DNA of 64,000 nt from contig BEDY01000002.1 of the NCBI GenBank assembly GCA_002335605.1, forward strand, positions 434,001-498,000, written 5' to 3'. The notes under the pieces were generated by a model that saw nothing but the letters and a program-made list of their open reading frames with translations, was not told where the DNA came from and did no database searches. Positions 34,179 through 45,628 of the stretch are shown here, in pieces (position 1 is the first letter of the stretch; each line of letters begins with the position of its first letter). A program made the translations under genes and the position numbers. The stretch comes from Prillingera fragicola (taxonomy: Eukaryota > Basidiomycota > Tremellomycetes > Trichosporonales > Trichosporonaceae).

Positions 34179-37100
34179 ATGGTGAGCGATCTGAAAATGG
34201 TCAAGCAATTGTGTGACTGATCTCTACCGAACCCACTTTGCCTCCTCTCTGTCGGACACCGTGCTGTATTTCCCTTTCCATCCGCCCTGGCCAGCTTTCT
34301 TCTTTGCCCGAGCCATCCAATGCCTCATTGGGCTCCCAGCCTGGACAGCAAAACACACTGGAATCCAATGCAGGCCATACTGCCTGCGGGCCCTCTGCGA
34401 AGGCCCCTTTGACTTTTCTCGTCGACGCTTCCGCCCTGGATGCAGCTCTGCATCAACTGGACCTGTCTCATTCTCGAAAATCAGCGGCCCCCTCTTCCCC
34501 AGACAACCACTCTTTGGCGCCCTCACTCCAGTCTCCCTTCTCTGCTTCCAACCAGACTTCTGACTCTGACACTTCCCATCACACTCCGTCATCTTCGGCA
34601 GAATCCATCGGCTTGGTCTCTACAGACAGTCCTTGGCCACGTCGCGAAACTGTGAGCGCAAAGCTCCAAGCTGCTCAACTGTGTCTCGACACGGCTATGG
34701 ATCTGCCACTGGGCCGTCCGAACTCCGTCATCTGCTCTACAGATGGTGAGGATGATATGCCAACCCGGTTCGTTTGGACTCCCTCGCCAACTGATTCTCG
34801 TCGCTCTCGAAACACATTCTGGACCGGTACTGCAGAGCCACGTCGTGTGACTTCAGCTGCAGCATCTCCCCGAAATGACATGCGGCAAGGTGGTGTCTGC
34901 TACGCCCGCGATGACTCACCTTGTCTTCGCTCCAGTGCAGACGAACGTGCCAGCTCGGATCACTCTTGTCAGTCGGGTGTCTCTGGTCCTGGAAGGCGCC
35001 CCGCTATTCGGGTGACCGAGTCACCGCAAGGCCCACGCCTGTCGTTTATCACCACCGGTATTGCCCTTTTGGGACCACCTCTGCCAATCTTAGCACGCTC
35101 TGGCTCGCCTTCCAGTCAAGCTTCCTCTACTGCAACGACAACTGCTCGCCCTCCTAGCTCTAGGTCTACTCAGTCTTCCTCTGAGCCCTCAACTGTCTCT
35201 CGCAAAAGTCGCTTTAACCGGCTTCGTGGTCTCGTCTCCAACCTCGATTTTACTCAGCCTTGGAGCTTGGTTGAACGCCCAAACAATACAGAAGGGGAGG
35301 ACGACGAATCAGATGCAGAAGAAACTCTTTACTGGCCAGCCGAGGAGATATCGCCACCTCAAATCAATCGTTTGTCTCTTGGCCGCACCTTCCAAGCCGA
35401 TGATATTGCACCGCTTGCCAACTCAAGCTCGGTGTCTCTCCCAGCGTCGCCCGCATTCCCGGATAGGTGTCTTGACACTTGGCCGCGGGCACGAACATAC
35501 TGCCGCTCCTTGGTAAACGTTTCTCATAACCGTGGCAGTGCCCAGCCCGCCCCACCTCAGCCTGACCAGACGGAGTGCCCCACGCCGCCCCCGAATCACT
35601 GGCCCAAGCTGGCACCCCAGAACGGCTTGTTCAAGAAACGCTCTAAAAGGACCATGGCTCTTGATTTTGCCATGCCATCGCACAGCACAACAACCCCGGA
35701 AAATTCGTCCCAGAGTATGGTTCCAGCCCGCGTAAATACTCAGTTGCGCAAATCCAAATCTATGCGCCCAATGCGCGTGCCTCGCGAGCCTCCACGGCCT
35801 CCTCGCCTGAGGAAAGAATCGTTTGGAGTGGCGCATACCGGGTACAGCAAATCCCTGCGGCCGGTTACCCCAGTGATGGACTCGGCCGGATCGTGGCGCG
35901 AGTCGAGCAACGCTTATCAGCGTATCATCTCGACTGAGAACGGGGCCATGGAGGTCAAGCGGCAAGAAGTCATGTGGGAGATGTGTGAGACTGAGAGCGC
36001 GTTCGTCCGCTCTTGTCGCGACGTTTTGCGCTTGTTCGTCGCTCCGCTCCGCACCCCTCATGGGCAATGGATACCCGGCATCCCCGATGGCGTGACATAT
36101 CTGTTTGAGGCGCTCGAGACGATTACGCAGGTGCACGCCAAGCTGACCGAGGAGTTGAATGCGATCCGCGGCTCGGCAGACCTGGTGCATGTTGGTTCGT
36201 TTGCCAGCGTTCTCCTTCACTGGATCCCAGGACTTGCCTGCCACGAGCAGTATCTGCTCCTGTTTGACAAGGTGGTGCAGACAGTGGAAGAGGCAGCGCA
36301 CGACGACTCGAGCACATTTGGCGAGTTCCTGAGGCTCCAGATGAGCGATGAGGCGCTTGGCTCGCTGAGCCTGGGAAGTATGCTGCTCAAGCCAGTACAG
36401 CGGCTCACAAAGTATCCGCTGTTTCTGAAAGTGGGTTACTTCACGTTGTTTTGGCTGACGACCTAGCGCCTCTCGAAGGCCACGCCGAGCTCGCACGCCG
36501 CGCATGGCACTGTCCTTGCCGTGATCGACGTGACTGAGTCACTACTACTCACTCTTCAGGACCGCAAGGCGCTTGAAGACGATCTTCAGCAGTTGTCGCT
36601 CCTTGAGGATCACCTTGACAATCTGCCACACAATCTCAACCTCACTGGCCGCTGTCGTCGACTCGTAGCCCACGCCCAAGTTGTTCGCGTGATACGGGAC
36701 TCGAACGATGGACGCAGCACCTTTTCGCGGGCCACCAGTCTTCGCTCTCTCCGAGCATCGCTCTCCTCGGCCTCGTCATCCTTCACAGCACCCCGCTCGC
36801 GTCCCATCCCATCATCGTACAGAGTGCACTCGCCCGATTTGGGGAAGCACATGAGCCCCGGTCCGACAACAGTGCCCTCGTCTGCAGCGTCATCCGCCCA
36901 CTCATCAGGAGCCTCCTCACCTGTGCGCGAGGAGCGCACCATCTCTCGTAGCCCCTCGTGCTCATCGCTGGCCGAAGGACCCTTGCCAGTCACCAGGCTT
37001 AGCAGCAAGGTCCGGCATGAGGATGAGCTCACGCTTCTCGTCTTTGACACCATGGTTGTGCTGGCTGCAGCCACGCCGGACAGCAAACGATTCTTCAAAG

Positions 37101-37453
37101 CGCGCAAAGCCGAGCCTGTGCGCTTCCGCGTTTTGTCCGCGACAGAGGGCGGATGGGGTCAGGTGGAAGATGTTCGCGAGGTTCCAGGTATTGGTCGTGA
37201 GTGTTTCTTTGATTTCCTGGCAATCTAACCATACCCAGCGTATCCCAACGTCTTTGAACTCGCGCTTCGTCCACCTGATGGTCAGCCAGTCACGACAACT
37301 TACGCGATGGCCGCACCCACCTCGCAGTCTCGAAGAACACAACGTACAGGACTGCTGTCCGGCCAAGCGCTTGAGACGGTAACCCATGTCGTGAACGCAG
37401 TAGCATCCGCACGACCTACTGTAGATGACGTGCAAAGTGTGAGTAGTAGTTAG
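34179..37453 (+). CDS. DH-PH Rho guanine-nucleotide exchange factor
   Basis: This is a probable activator of a Rho/Cdc42-type GTPase. The model is an ATG-only exon (34179-34181), then 34295-36430, 36467-37196 and 37239-37453, giving 1027 residues. The large open frame has no ATG until about 34697, while ATG|gtgagc at 34179 splices in frame to LSSLPEPSNASLGS, so this start is preferred but unproven. Residues 1 to about 550 are Ser/Pro-rich and disordered. The DH domain (about 552-770) begins EVKRQEVMWEMCETESAFV and ends with the signature LLKPVQRLTKYPLFLKRL. A PH-like region follows, interrupted by a long Ser-rich loop (about 830-900), and resumes at DELTLLVFDTMVVLAA with FFKARK. The C-terminal exon is short and polar. 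The left-edge RhoGEF is a different gene with a different DH sequence. Confidence 0.85.
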
Positions 37454-38519
37454 CAAGGCGCGCAGCCTCATAGATTAAAAGCAATTTCTCTTCCATTTCT
37501 CCTGGTTTACTTCGCGAGCGTCTGTCCGTACGCTTTGTATACACGATGTATGATCATTGATACACAGGCTCGCTTGAGCCCTGCTGTACTACCTGTCATG
37601 CCAGCAGTTCGCTTTAGGTTCACTTTACTGCTGTTGACAGCATCAGTGGCGGAACATTTGAACAAACGCATGACTCCCTTCGATTCCAACAGAAGTACAG
37701 ACTACGGATTGCAAGAGGTCCAGGCTCATGGATCAGCCGGCCCTGAAGGCGTGCATCAGGCACCCACATTAGGTTGTCGGGGGGAGAAGAAAAGGCACGC
37801 ATCGATTGCACGGATCCAGCGGGCCTAATTGCCACCGGAAACACCATACAGGAGACCACGTCCAACCATCCTCGCCAGCTCGCCAGGGGCGGGACCGGTG
37901 GCCGGTCGGAGGTGCTCAGCGGGGGAGGGTCAGAGCTGCCCTGCAGTCTGGGCCACCAGGCAGTGCGCGCAATATTGAGCCACCCACTCAAAGTTGCACG
38001 GCAACCTCTGACTGTCAGAGCGGTCGGGGTAGATGCCGTAACAAGTGTCACATCAGCACATCTGCATCCCCCAACCGTCTCGCATCTCACTAGATACCTT
38101 GTCATATACTTGTCATTTCGCGTGCGTCTCGTCTTCTGCACCCGGCGACCTACACTTCGAATTGTAATCCATCGCTTGTACACTCGACCCTTTGGGTGTT
38201 CCGGGCTCCAGTTACTGGTCACGCGCGTCCGAGTCGCGGAAGGGATCACGAGCCTCTACCGACCTGCGCGCACACGGATGCCCGCAGCCTGGCCGCGTGC
38301 ATTCCTTATTGTGAGTCCTCACTTTCCTCAACTCTGTCGTGTACTCGTGTCGCGAGTCATCAGGCTCTGACAGTCGCGTAGCCCATCGACAACTCTGCGC
38401 ACGCTCCGCTTTCCAAACAATCTCGCGCACGCGGTCTGTAAGGACGAGCGTTTGCTGCCTCTCTTCCTCTCTCCAGTCGCCGCCGTGTGTCACACCCCGC
38501 ATTCTGTCTTTAGATCACC
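37454..38519. other. Intergenic region upstream of the SH3 adaptor
   Basis: 1.07 kb with no convincing coding capacity. A 209-codon ORF on the minus strand (37620-38249) has no domain-like composition. The last 200 bases are CT-rich and are the likely 5' UTR of the following gene. Confidence 0.5.
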
Positions 38520-40215
38520 ATGACGAACACGACTGTCGAGACATCCGTCGACTTGGCCGACGTCGACACGGGGGTTGCTCAAAGTAGTGAGTTTCAATCC
38601 ACCTTTTGTTGTTCCATTGCGAACCCGAACCTGTTGCTCGCAAGAGATAGTCAGGCTTGTCACCTCCATTCCGCACCTCTGGGTAACGCGAGACTGACCC
38701 TCAGAACAACCTTCGGCCCTTTCTGAACCGCGTATGGTATCGAGCAAAGCAATGTCGTCGCCATCTCCATTGTCCGTCGCGACTCCGGCCACCTCATCTC
38801 CAAGCTCGAATGCAAGTCCAGCAGGTCTCGCTTCGGCTTCTCCAGCCACCTCACGACGCGCTTCCGGCCCCCTGTCGCCCGCGCCGCGTTCGCCGCGGTC
38901 CCCGTTGACGCCGCCAGCACCAGGATCCCCACGCTCAATGTCGCGTAGCGCCATGAACCCACCAACGTCAGGACGAACGCGTCCCGCATCGGCTCTTGTC
39001 CACTCCTTGGCAAGCCTTGGTCCGAACACTCTTCCCAAGCCACGATCCAACTCGTCTTTGCATAGCTCACGCCCGGCACCGCCGAGTCCTGCCAGCAGCA
39101 GGCCACAGAGCCAAGTGCTCAGCAGCCCCACCGCCAGCTTCTCGCCCAATCTCTCGCCGAGGTTATCACCTGCGCCACAGGGGCTCGGATTCAGCTCGAC
39201 GTCCTCTAGCGCGTCTGGGTCTGGATTCTCAGGCTGTCGCGAACGGGCAGGAAGCACAGTGTCGACAAGCTCGGGACGCGGGCGTCGGCGCCCACGTTCT
39301 ATGCTCGGCGCATCCAGCGTCGTGCCGGGACCTGTGCTCGCCGAATCTAGCCAGCCCACTATTCCAGCCTCCGAGCCGTCGTCCCCACGGAATACAGTGC
39401 AGGCTGGCCAGGCCATGGCTGCGGACGAGGACGAGGGCGTGGGAGCTACAACGGACGAGGCCACTCCGCCCACTTTGGAAGCGAGTCCAGAAATCACGAG
39501 TTTCGACTCGTCAAAGGGCGCCGAGCTGGATGCTGCCAATGCCCAACGCAAAGCGTCTGTCACCATCACCGAAAGTATATCTGCGGAAGAGACTGGGACT
39601 GGCTCGGTGGTTATTGTCCGTCGCCGCGTTGTGGTCCGCGACTACGCCTTCCCTGACGACGACGACCGTTTCTCTGGACTGGGCAAGTTCAGACCCCGTT
39701 CAAATTGGGGAGAAGGCGAGCCGGAACCCACAGACCCACCCGTTGAGGAACCGCCAGCGTCGGCCTGGGGCATGTTGGGCCACTGGGGGTTCCTTGGCCG
39801 CCGCGCCGCCAATAACGAGCCCGAGGAGGAGGAGGACTACTCGCTGCCGGAGCCGGACCATGACAACGACAACTACTGGTCCGACGACAACTTTGACGAT
39901 GATGACGACGACGAGGAGCCAGACGGCCTGTACCGCGCCGCATACGCGTTTGACCCCGAGGGCGTCAACGAGATGGCCATCGACGTCGGTGACTTGCTCG
40001 ACATCCGCGGTCGAGGCGGTGGAGGTGACGGATGGGTCGTGGCCATCCGATTGGACACTAGCGAGGAGGGTCTCGTTCCCGAGGGCTACTTGGAGCGCGC
40101 GAGTGAGGACGAGTACGCGACCGAGTGGGATAAGATCCGGGCTACAAGAGAGGCTGTGTTTGGCAAGGCAAGTAGCCTCGCCGACAACGACAGTGAAGAC
40201 ACCCTTCTCGCGTAA
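38520..40215 (+). CDS. SH3-domain adaptor, Nbp2-like
   Basis: This is a putative scaffold in stress MAP-kinase signalling. Exons 38520-38586 and 38705-40215 give 525 residues. Residues 25 to about 290 are low-complexity Ser/Pro/Ala sequence with many SP and SPR sites, probably phosphorylated. The conserved short motif VVVRDYAFPDDDDRF resembles the RDFAFP element found ahead of the SH3 domain in yeast Nbp2. A very acidic stretch (DDNFDDDDDDEEPDG) precedes one SH3 domain at about 431-490, readable as YRAAYAFDPEGVNEMAIDVG with ALYDF-like YAFD, then DGWVVAIR and GLVPEGYLE. In yeast, Nbp2 tethers the phosphatase Ptc1 to the HOG pathway. That assignment is by family resemblance and the long Ser/Pro region is not part of it. 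Start: the only ATG in exon 1, in a CACCATGACG context. Confidence 0.75.
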
Positions 40216-41004
40216 CAACTGTCCTCTCAGACCTCTCTGCTATTGTCACAATATCGTACTCTACCCATTTCTTTTGTCTCTTGGTTTTCCCGGTCCTCAT
40301 CACTCATCATGAGCGCTGTGCCTCTACCGCGCGCACTGTCGACCAGCTCGGGCATGGCACTGTCCTCTGTACCCACCATTGATGAGCTGGCAACTACCCA
40401 CACTGTGATACCCTACACCACACCCAATGTATCTCTGGTATCCTAACGGTCTTTATTTGGGCGTAAATGTCGCAATATTCCGCCGCGACAATGGACAATC
40501 CAGCCTGTCAATACATTTTCCGGCTAGCAGTAGAGCGAGACAAGATGCATCACTTTCTTGCTGCAGGTATCGACGTCCTTGGCTAGCATAACGGTCGCGG
40601 ATGTGTATGGGACCGGCGGGCATGACCACTCGGTCTTTGCTCGCTCGGCACTTTCGTCGCTTCGGTCTTCGGTCTCGATTGTGCCTAACAATGACGATCG
40701 TAAATAACAACGTTTGTGGACTGGATCTTTGCCTCGTTGCGAAAAAAACCTTGGAGCCTGGACCCCTGGGTACATCTGTACCTTTCATCCTCTTCCCATT
40801 CAATACCAACAAACACTTTTGGGTGCTTGCACGGCTGAAAGAGACCTCGCAAGCTCACAACATCCGCATTCCAGTCCCCTCCACACCTCCACCTCGGTCA
40901 CCGCCCCGCCTGCCTGTTTATATACGTGCCCGCCCCCCTTGGCAATGCGAATCCCCAAGCCGCAACAACTCTTTCACTGTTTATCTCGCCGCTCACTTTC
41001 AACA
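40216..41004. other. Promoter region of the NAPE-PLD-like gene
   Basis: 790 bp without a gene. It contains a TATA box at 40919-40924 near the right end; nothing else was recognised. Confidence 0.5.
40919..40924 (+). promoter_or_regulatory. TATA box of the NAPE-PLD-like gene
   Basis: The sequence gtTTATATACG lies 21 bp upstream of ATG 40945 and about 80 bp upstream of ATG 41005. With transcription starting some 30-60 bp downstream, the first ATG would be at or before the cap site. This is the reason the second ATG was chosen. Confidence 0.45.
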
Positions 41005-42494
41005 ATGTCTGCCGGCACCTTGGCCCACCTCACGCTCTCGGCCCCTCCTGATCCTGCTCAGCGTGTGAGGGGTGAGCATTGGAAGGATGACACGGGGACC
41101 TCGTTCCGTAACCCGTGGCCTTCTGCGAAGGGACAGCCTGTAAGTGGCAGTGTCTACGACGCGCGTCGGACGGAACAGTGCAAGTGTTGACTGCGTCTCT
41201 CACTGCAGGCATTCTCTGATATCTTGAAGGTAGGTGGATGGATACCCATGCCGAGAAGGTCCTAACAGCACAGTTCATGTGGCATGTAAGTCGACGTTTA
41301 ATCAAAGCACAGCTACCTCGGCCCGGCTTGTGCTGCAACGGACATGCTGAACACCCACTGACCAATACCACAGGGTTCATCGGCAGAGAAGAAGGCCGAG
41401 TTCCAGGACACGTCGTTCATCAAACGCGCGACGCCCGACTTCAACTCGCCACCCGCGGGCACCGTCAAGGCCGTCTGGCTCGGCCACGCCTGCACTGTCA
41501 TTTCCTTCCCCGCACTCCCCGGAGAGGAGCGTGGTCTCAATATTCTTTGCGACGCCGTATTCTCTGATCGCTGTGGGCCGACCCAGCTGTTCGGCGCGCC
41601 GCGGCGGTTTACTCGTGAGTGAGGCCCGCGAGGCGTTATTGACAACCCAGCTGTTCCTTGCGGCAACGTCAATGGCCTTCCCGAGATCGACATCGTGGTA
41701 TGTCTACAGGATATGACACCAGCGGCGTATGCTGAACTCCCAGGTCCTGAGCCACAACCACTACGACCACCTCGACCTGCCCACTCTCAAGGCGCTGTAC
41801 ACCAAGCAGGCCGCTCGCCCTCCCGCCATGCTCTTGCCTCTCAACACGACCCGCCTCCTCGGCTCAGTCCGTATTCCTCCCGAGATCATACGCGAGCTCG
41901 ACTGGTGGGAGGAAGCGACAGTCGAGGTCGCTAACCGGGGCACCATCCGCTTCACTTGCACGCCGGCGCAGCACATGACGGCGCGTACGCCCTTTGACAC
42001 GGCAGCGAGTCTCTGGGCTAGCTGGGCGATCCAGGAGGTCAACAAGGCAGGCGACGTCGGTGCTTCTGTCTGGTTTGGCGGTGACACGGGTTACAGCCAG
42101 GTTGAGAGCGAGACCTACGAAATTGACCCAGCTCTGCCCGTGTGCCCAGAGTTTAAGAAGATTGGCGAGCGCTTTGGCTCGTTTTCGCTCGCCCTCATTC
42201 CTATAGGTGCATACTCGAGTCGTGTGTTTTTGAGTACCGTGCACTGCGCGCCGATCGACTCTGTTCGCGTCTTCCAGGATGTGGTGAGTGGCTTCTCTCA
42301 GAGCTCGACCAGATAGCTAACCGCTGCAGCGCGCTAAAAAGGCCATGGCGATCCACTGGGGCACGTGGGACCTGTCGTGGGAGAACCTGTCGGACCCTCC
42401 TCGCCAGCTCATTGAAGCCCGCAAGGTCGTGGGCCTGACCCAAGAGCAATTTGACATTTGCGCTCTCGGTGGCTGCGTCGTGGCCGAGGCATGA
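41005..42494 (+). CDS. NAPE-PLD-like metallo-beta-lactamase-fold phosphodiesterase
   Basis: By family this is a zinc hydrolase acting on N-acyl phosphatidylethanolamines. Exons 41005-41139, 41209-41229, 41274-41285, 41374-41614, 41651-41697, 41744-42283 and 42330-42494 give 386 residues. Signatures: FMWH|GSSAEKK entry region, TVKAVWLGHACTVISFP, FSDRCGP, IDIVVLSHNHYDHLDLPTL (zinc-binding HxHxDH), CTPAQHMTARTPFD, VWFGGDTGYS (metal-bridging Asp), LALIPIGAY and AIHWGTWDLSWE (last ligand His). Exon 3 is only 12 nt (FMWH) and exon 2 only 21 nt. ATG 40945 would add 20 residues (MRIPKPQQLFHC, basic, possibly mitochondrial), but the TATA position favours 41005. The acceptor at 41743 gives the uninterrupted IVVLSHNHYDH. 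Confidence 0.88.
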
Positions 42495-42594
42495 GCTATA
42501 CATGTTGCATTACGAGGCCCTTGATCCTATACTACTACTAGATGAGATGTAAACTAGAACTACACGGATGAGGACTATAAAACTGATTCTGGGC

Positions 42595-44661
42595 TCAAGA
42601 GTGCTGGGCGCTCGACGACGGTTGTTCGTCCTTTGGCGTGTCGTCGTCACTTGTCGAGTCCTTGTGCTTGTGGAACACACCCTTCGCTGCCTCCTTGGCA
42701 GCGCCAACCGGGTGACTCATAGCATCGATAGCCTTCTCCTTGCCACTGAGAGCAAACTTGCCGTTCGCACGCTGAGCAAAGTCCTCTTCATCCGAAGAGC
42801 TCATGCCACTCGAAGCGATCGAGCTCGCGTCCGACCCGCCCGCAAAGACGCGCATGCGACCGCTGTCCTTGCGGGCCTTTGTACGGGCCTTCTTCTTCTT
42901 CTGGTGGTCATCATCCTTACACGACTTGGCGTAGACTTCCATGCCGCGGAACTGGCTCTTTAGCCACTTTTGGAAGACGGGCAGTAGCTCATCATCGGGG
43001 CGGTACGTGCCGCTGTCGTTGTCGATGAAGAGCTCGTAGTCGGCCGGGTCGAGCGAGGTGGCGGCTTCGTCATCACCGCCATGCAGCGAGCTCGTCTCAA
43101 TTGGCCGGTCATTTTTCTGCACGGACCGCTTGGCCTTGAATGCCTCCCTGTGGTCGCGGTACGAGTGCTTCTTCTTCTTCTTATCCTTCTTCTTCTTCTT
43201 GTCGTCGACCGGCTGGTTGCGACGCTCAGCGTTCGTCCGCCCCTTCTTGCGCTTGACGTAGAATTCGCCAGAGATTGCAATGTAAATGTCGACGTCCGAG
43301 TGCATGGTGTGTTTGCTGAGCATGTCGATGCCAAACTCGGGGCCAGTTTCGGTAAAGCGCAGCAGACCGTCGAGCGTGACCACATAGGTGAAGATGCGGT
43401 GGCCACCACCCCAGTGTGTCATGTCGAGGAAGCGCTTGGCCATCCGCATGCCATGCTTGTCGGCATTGTAATCGCCGTGGCCACGGTGATTCGAGTTGGC
43501 GACCTGTTCCCCGTCAGAGGCCTTCCCAGACTTCTCGCTCGATGCCTCAAGCTCGTTGTTGTGGTGGACGAGACCTTCCTTCTCGTTGAACTCGGGCGAC
43601 CCGGTGCTCGATCTCCCGTCGTTAATGGCAGGCGATTCGAGATTGGCCTGCTTCTCTTTGGCGTCCGGAGACTCGACGTCGCCGGCCTTGTTCTTGACGC
43701 CGTTCGACTGGGACTTGCCACCCTTTTCGCCAGCGCCGCCACCACTGTCGTACTTTCCACGGATTCGGCCGTACTCGGTGCTTTCGTCAAAGTGGTAGAC
43801 CTTTTCGTGCTGGCGATGCAAGACCGAGTGCATGATGTACCCACGCAGTCCGCGCGCCTCGAACATGAGGGAAACAAAGCCCTTGAACTCGACGTAACGG
43901 TGGTAGAGTTCGTTAGGGACGGGGCCGGTGAGCTGGAGCTGGTTTGCCTGGAAGCTGTCTCAGTTAGCCATGGTCGCGACATTGCACATTCGCGCCACTC
44001 ACTTGGCAGCCTCTGCTCCATCCTCATCGGGCGCCGTCGTACCCATGAGCTTGCCCATGACAGGCGCATAGTGAATCCACCAAAAGTTGTTCATGGTGTA
44101 GAGCTTGCCCACCTCGTCTTCGGTCTTGCAGAGCACCTCGATTGACACCGTGATAGTCGCGTCCTTGCGAGCCTCATGACTGACAATACTCATGCAGCTC
44201 TTCAGTCCCCAGGCGCGAATGTCGGCACCACGCTTCTGCAACTCCATCGTGTTGTGGTTCATGTGGTATCCTTCCTTGAGCGGGCCGGTGTGAATGTGGG
44301 CTTTACCCAGCCGGTCGTCGTGGGTACCAGTATCTTCGTCGTAGACACGTGCCTTGATCCTCATGCCGTGCTCTGGTACACCACCGAGTACCCATTGCGC
44401 CTCCCACTTGGGATTGATGGTGCGCTGCGCAGTTGCGGAGCGAAAGCGAACAGGAGGGTCTTTCTTGTGTCGAGTAGGGACGTGGGCAAAGGCTTGGGCG
44501 AGTACGAATGGGTCGCTGGCTCCGCGTCCCAAGTCGGCAATGGGGAGGTTGTTCGCGGCGTGGAAAGTGATGCGAACAGTGTATGTTGTGCCGCTTTGCG
44601 GGCTGAGTGTCGAGTGGTCCACGCCACCCTTGGGTTTCTCCTCTCCCTTGTCGTCTCCCAT
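42595..44661 (-). CDS. C2-domain protein of unknown function
   Basis: Exons 44661-44003 and 43954-42595 give 672 residues. The N-terminal 150 residues form a C2-like beta sandwich: YTVRITFHAANNLPIADLG, ASDPFVLAQA, TINPKWEAQWVLGG and MRIKARVYDEDTGTHDDRLG. The Asp residues are in the calcium-loop positions. A second conserved block (TMNNFWWIHYAPVMGKLMG, ELYHRYVEFKGFVSLMFEARG) leads to a disordered insert of about 120 residues. HWGGGHRIFTYVVTLDGLLRFTETG-like sequence (in pieces HRIFTYVVTLDG and GIDMLSKHTMHSDVDIYIA) then resumes the fold. Two Lys-rich blocks (KKKKKDKKKKK near the middle; KKKKARTKARKDSG near the end) may bind acidic lipids. I recall similar uncharacterised fungal C2 proteins but no function. 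There is no signal peptide or membrane helix. The junction NFQANQ was chosen to keep frame. Confidence 0.8.
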
Positions 44662-45628
44662 GATTGACAGTGTTTGTTTTCAAGGGCTGTCGGGAGAAGT
44701 TCACAACAAGTTGAGGTGGCAAGAGAAAGGGACCAAGTGTTATGGCGGCTAGTGTTCTTGCTGCTGCGCTACGACTTTGCTCAATGTATAAAAAAGACTG
44801 GTCGAAACGTTCCACCACTCGGCGGCGAGGGGTAGTAGCGCAAAATAGAACGAGATCTGCGCGCCTGCGTCGGTCCGCGCACGCGGAGCCCACACAGTGA
44901 CGTAATGTCAACACAGGGATCAGCGGACACTTTGTTCCTTTCCGACAATCCCATGGTGATATCCTGCCTGTATCGTCCTTGCCGAAGCTGCCGGGTAGAG
45001 CGTCGTACGTGCGTAACAGGTGCATTCGGTGTCCCTTGACCGCGCCTCTTGCTATCAAAATCTCTGTCCGCAGTCAGACGCCAAGTTCCGACAGTAATAG
45101 GCTGCGGCCAGGAATAAACTGGACAGCCGTAGGGAGCGTAGGGAGGTAGACGTTGTAGAGGTGGCGTTCTGATGGAGCCCAGCGTGTGAGGGAACTGGTA
45201 GAGGACATGTCAGTCGCATCAATACAGTAGCGGAGGACATGCACTGTGGCAGTCTTGCGTACTTGTGGCATCTATATCAATCTACAGTCCACATCCACGA
45301 GCTCTCTAAAGGTCGTAGGATGGTCGTCAATGCAGTCCAGTCGACCCCTTTGTATTATATGTGCCGCGCGGCGCGAGGCGCGGTGGTACAGATCGATGCT
45401 GGATGTGTCGTGAATGAGGTGGCCGAAAAAAAGGGTAAAAATGTCCTATAACTATGGGTGTAGACGAAGAAAGCAGTGAGGAGGGGACGGGGAGCTGGCG
45501 TGTTGCGGCCTTGTACGGGCGGCCGCTGCTCTGCTCGGGCATGGCCAGCATGCGGGGACCCATCAACCCAGCTCGACTAAGCCGAGAATGGCGAAAAGGG
45601 GGGAAGTGACGGTCGTGTCCTGAGGTCG
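44662..45628. other. Intergenic region (C2 protein promoter / secreted protein 3' flank)
   Basis: About 970 bp with no supportable gene. A TATAAAAAA string on the plus strand near 44785 points away from the C2 gene and has no gene behind it. Confidence 0.5.

Noticed and set aside
33887..34216. 109-codon ORF before the RhoGEF
   Set aside because: No similarity, ends just after the probable RhoGEF start codon, and lies in pyrimidine-rich leader sequence.
37620..38249. 209-codon minus-strand ORF in an intergenic region
   Set aside because: Composition rich in Arg, Thr and Cys without hydrophobic core pattern, no family resemblance, no plausible splice partners.
44785..44793. TATAAAAAA on the plus strand
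   Set aside because: Points away from the adjacent minus-strand gene and no plus-strand gene follows it.
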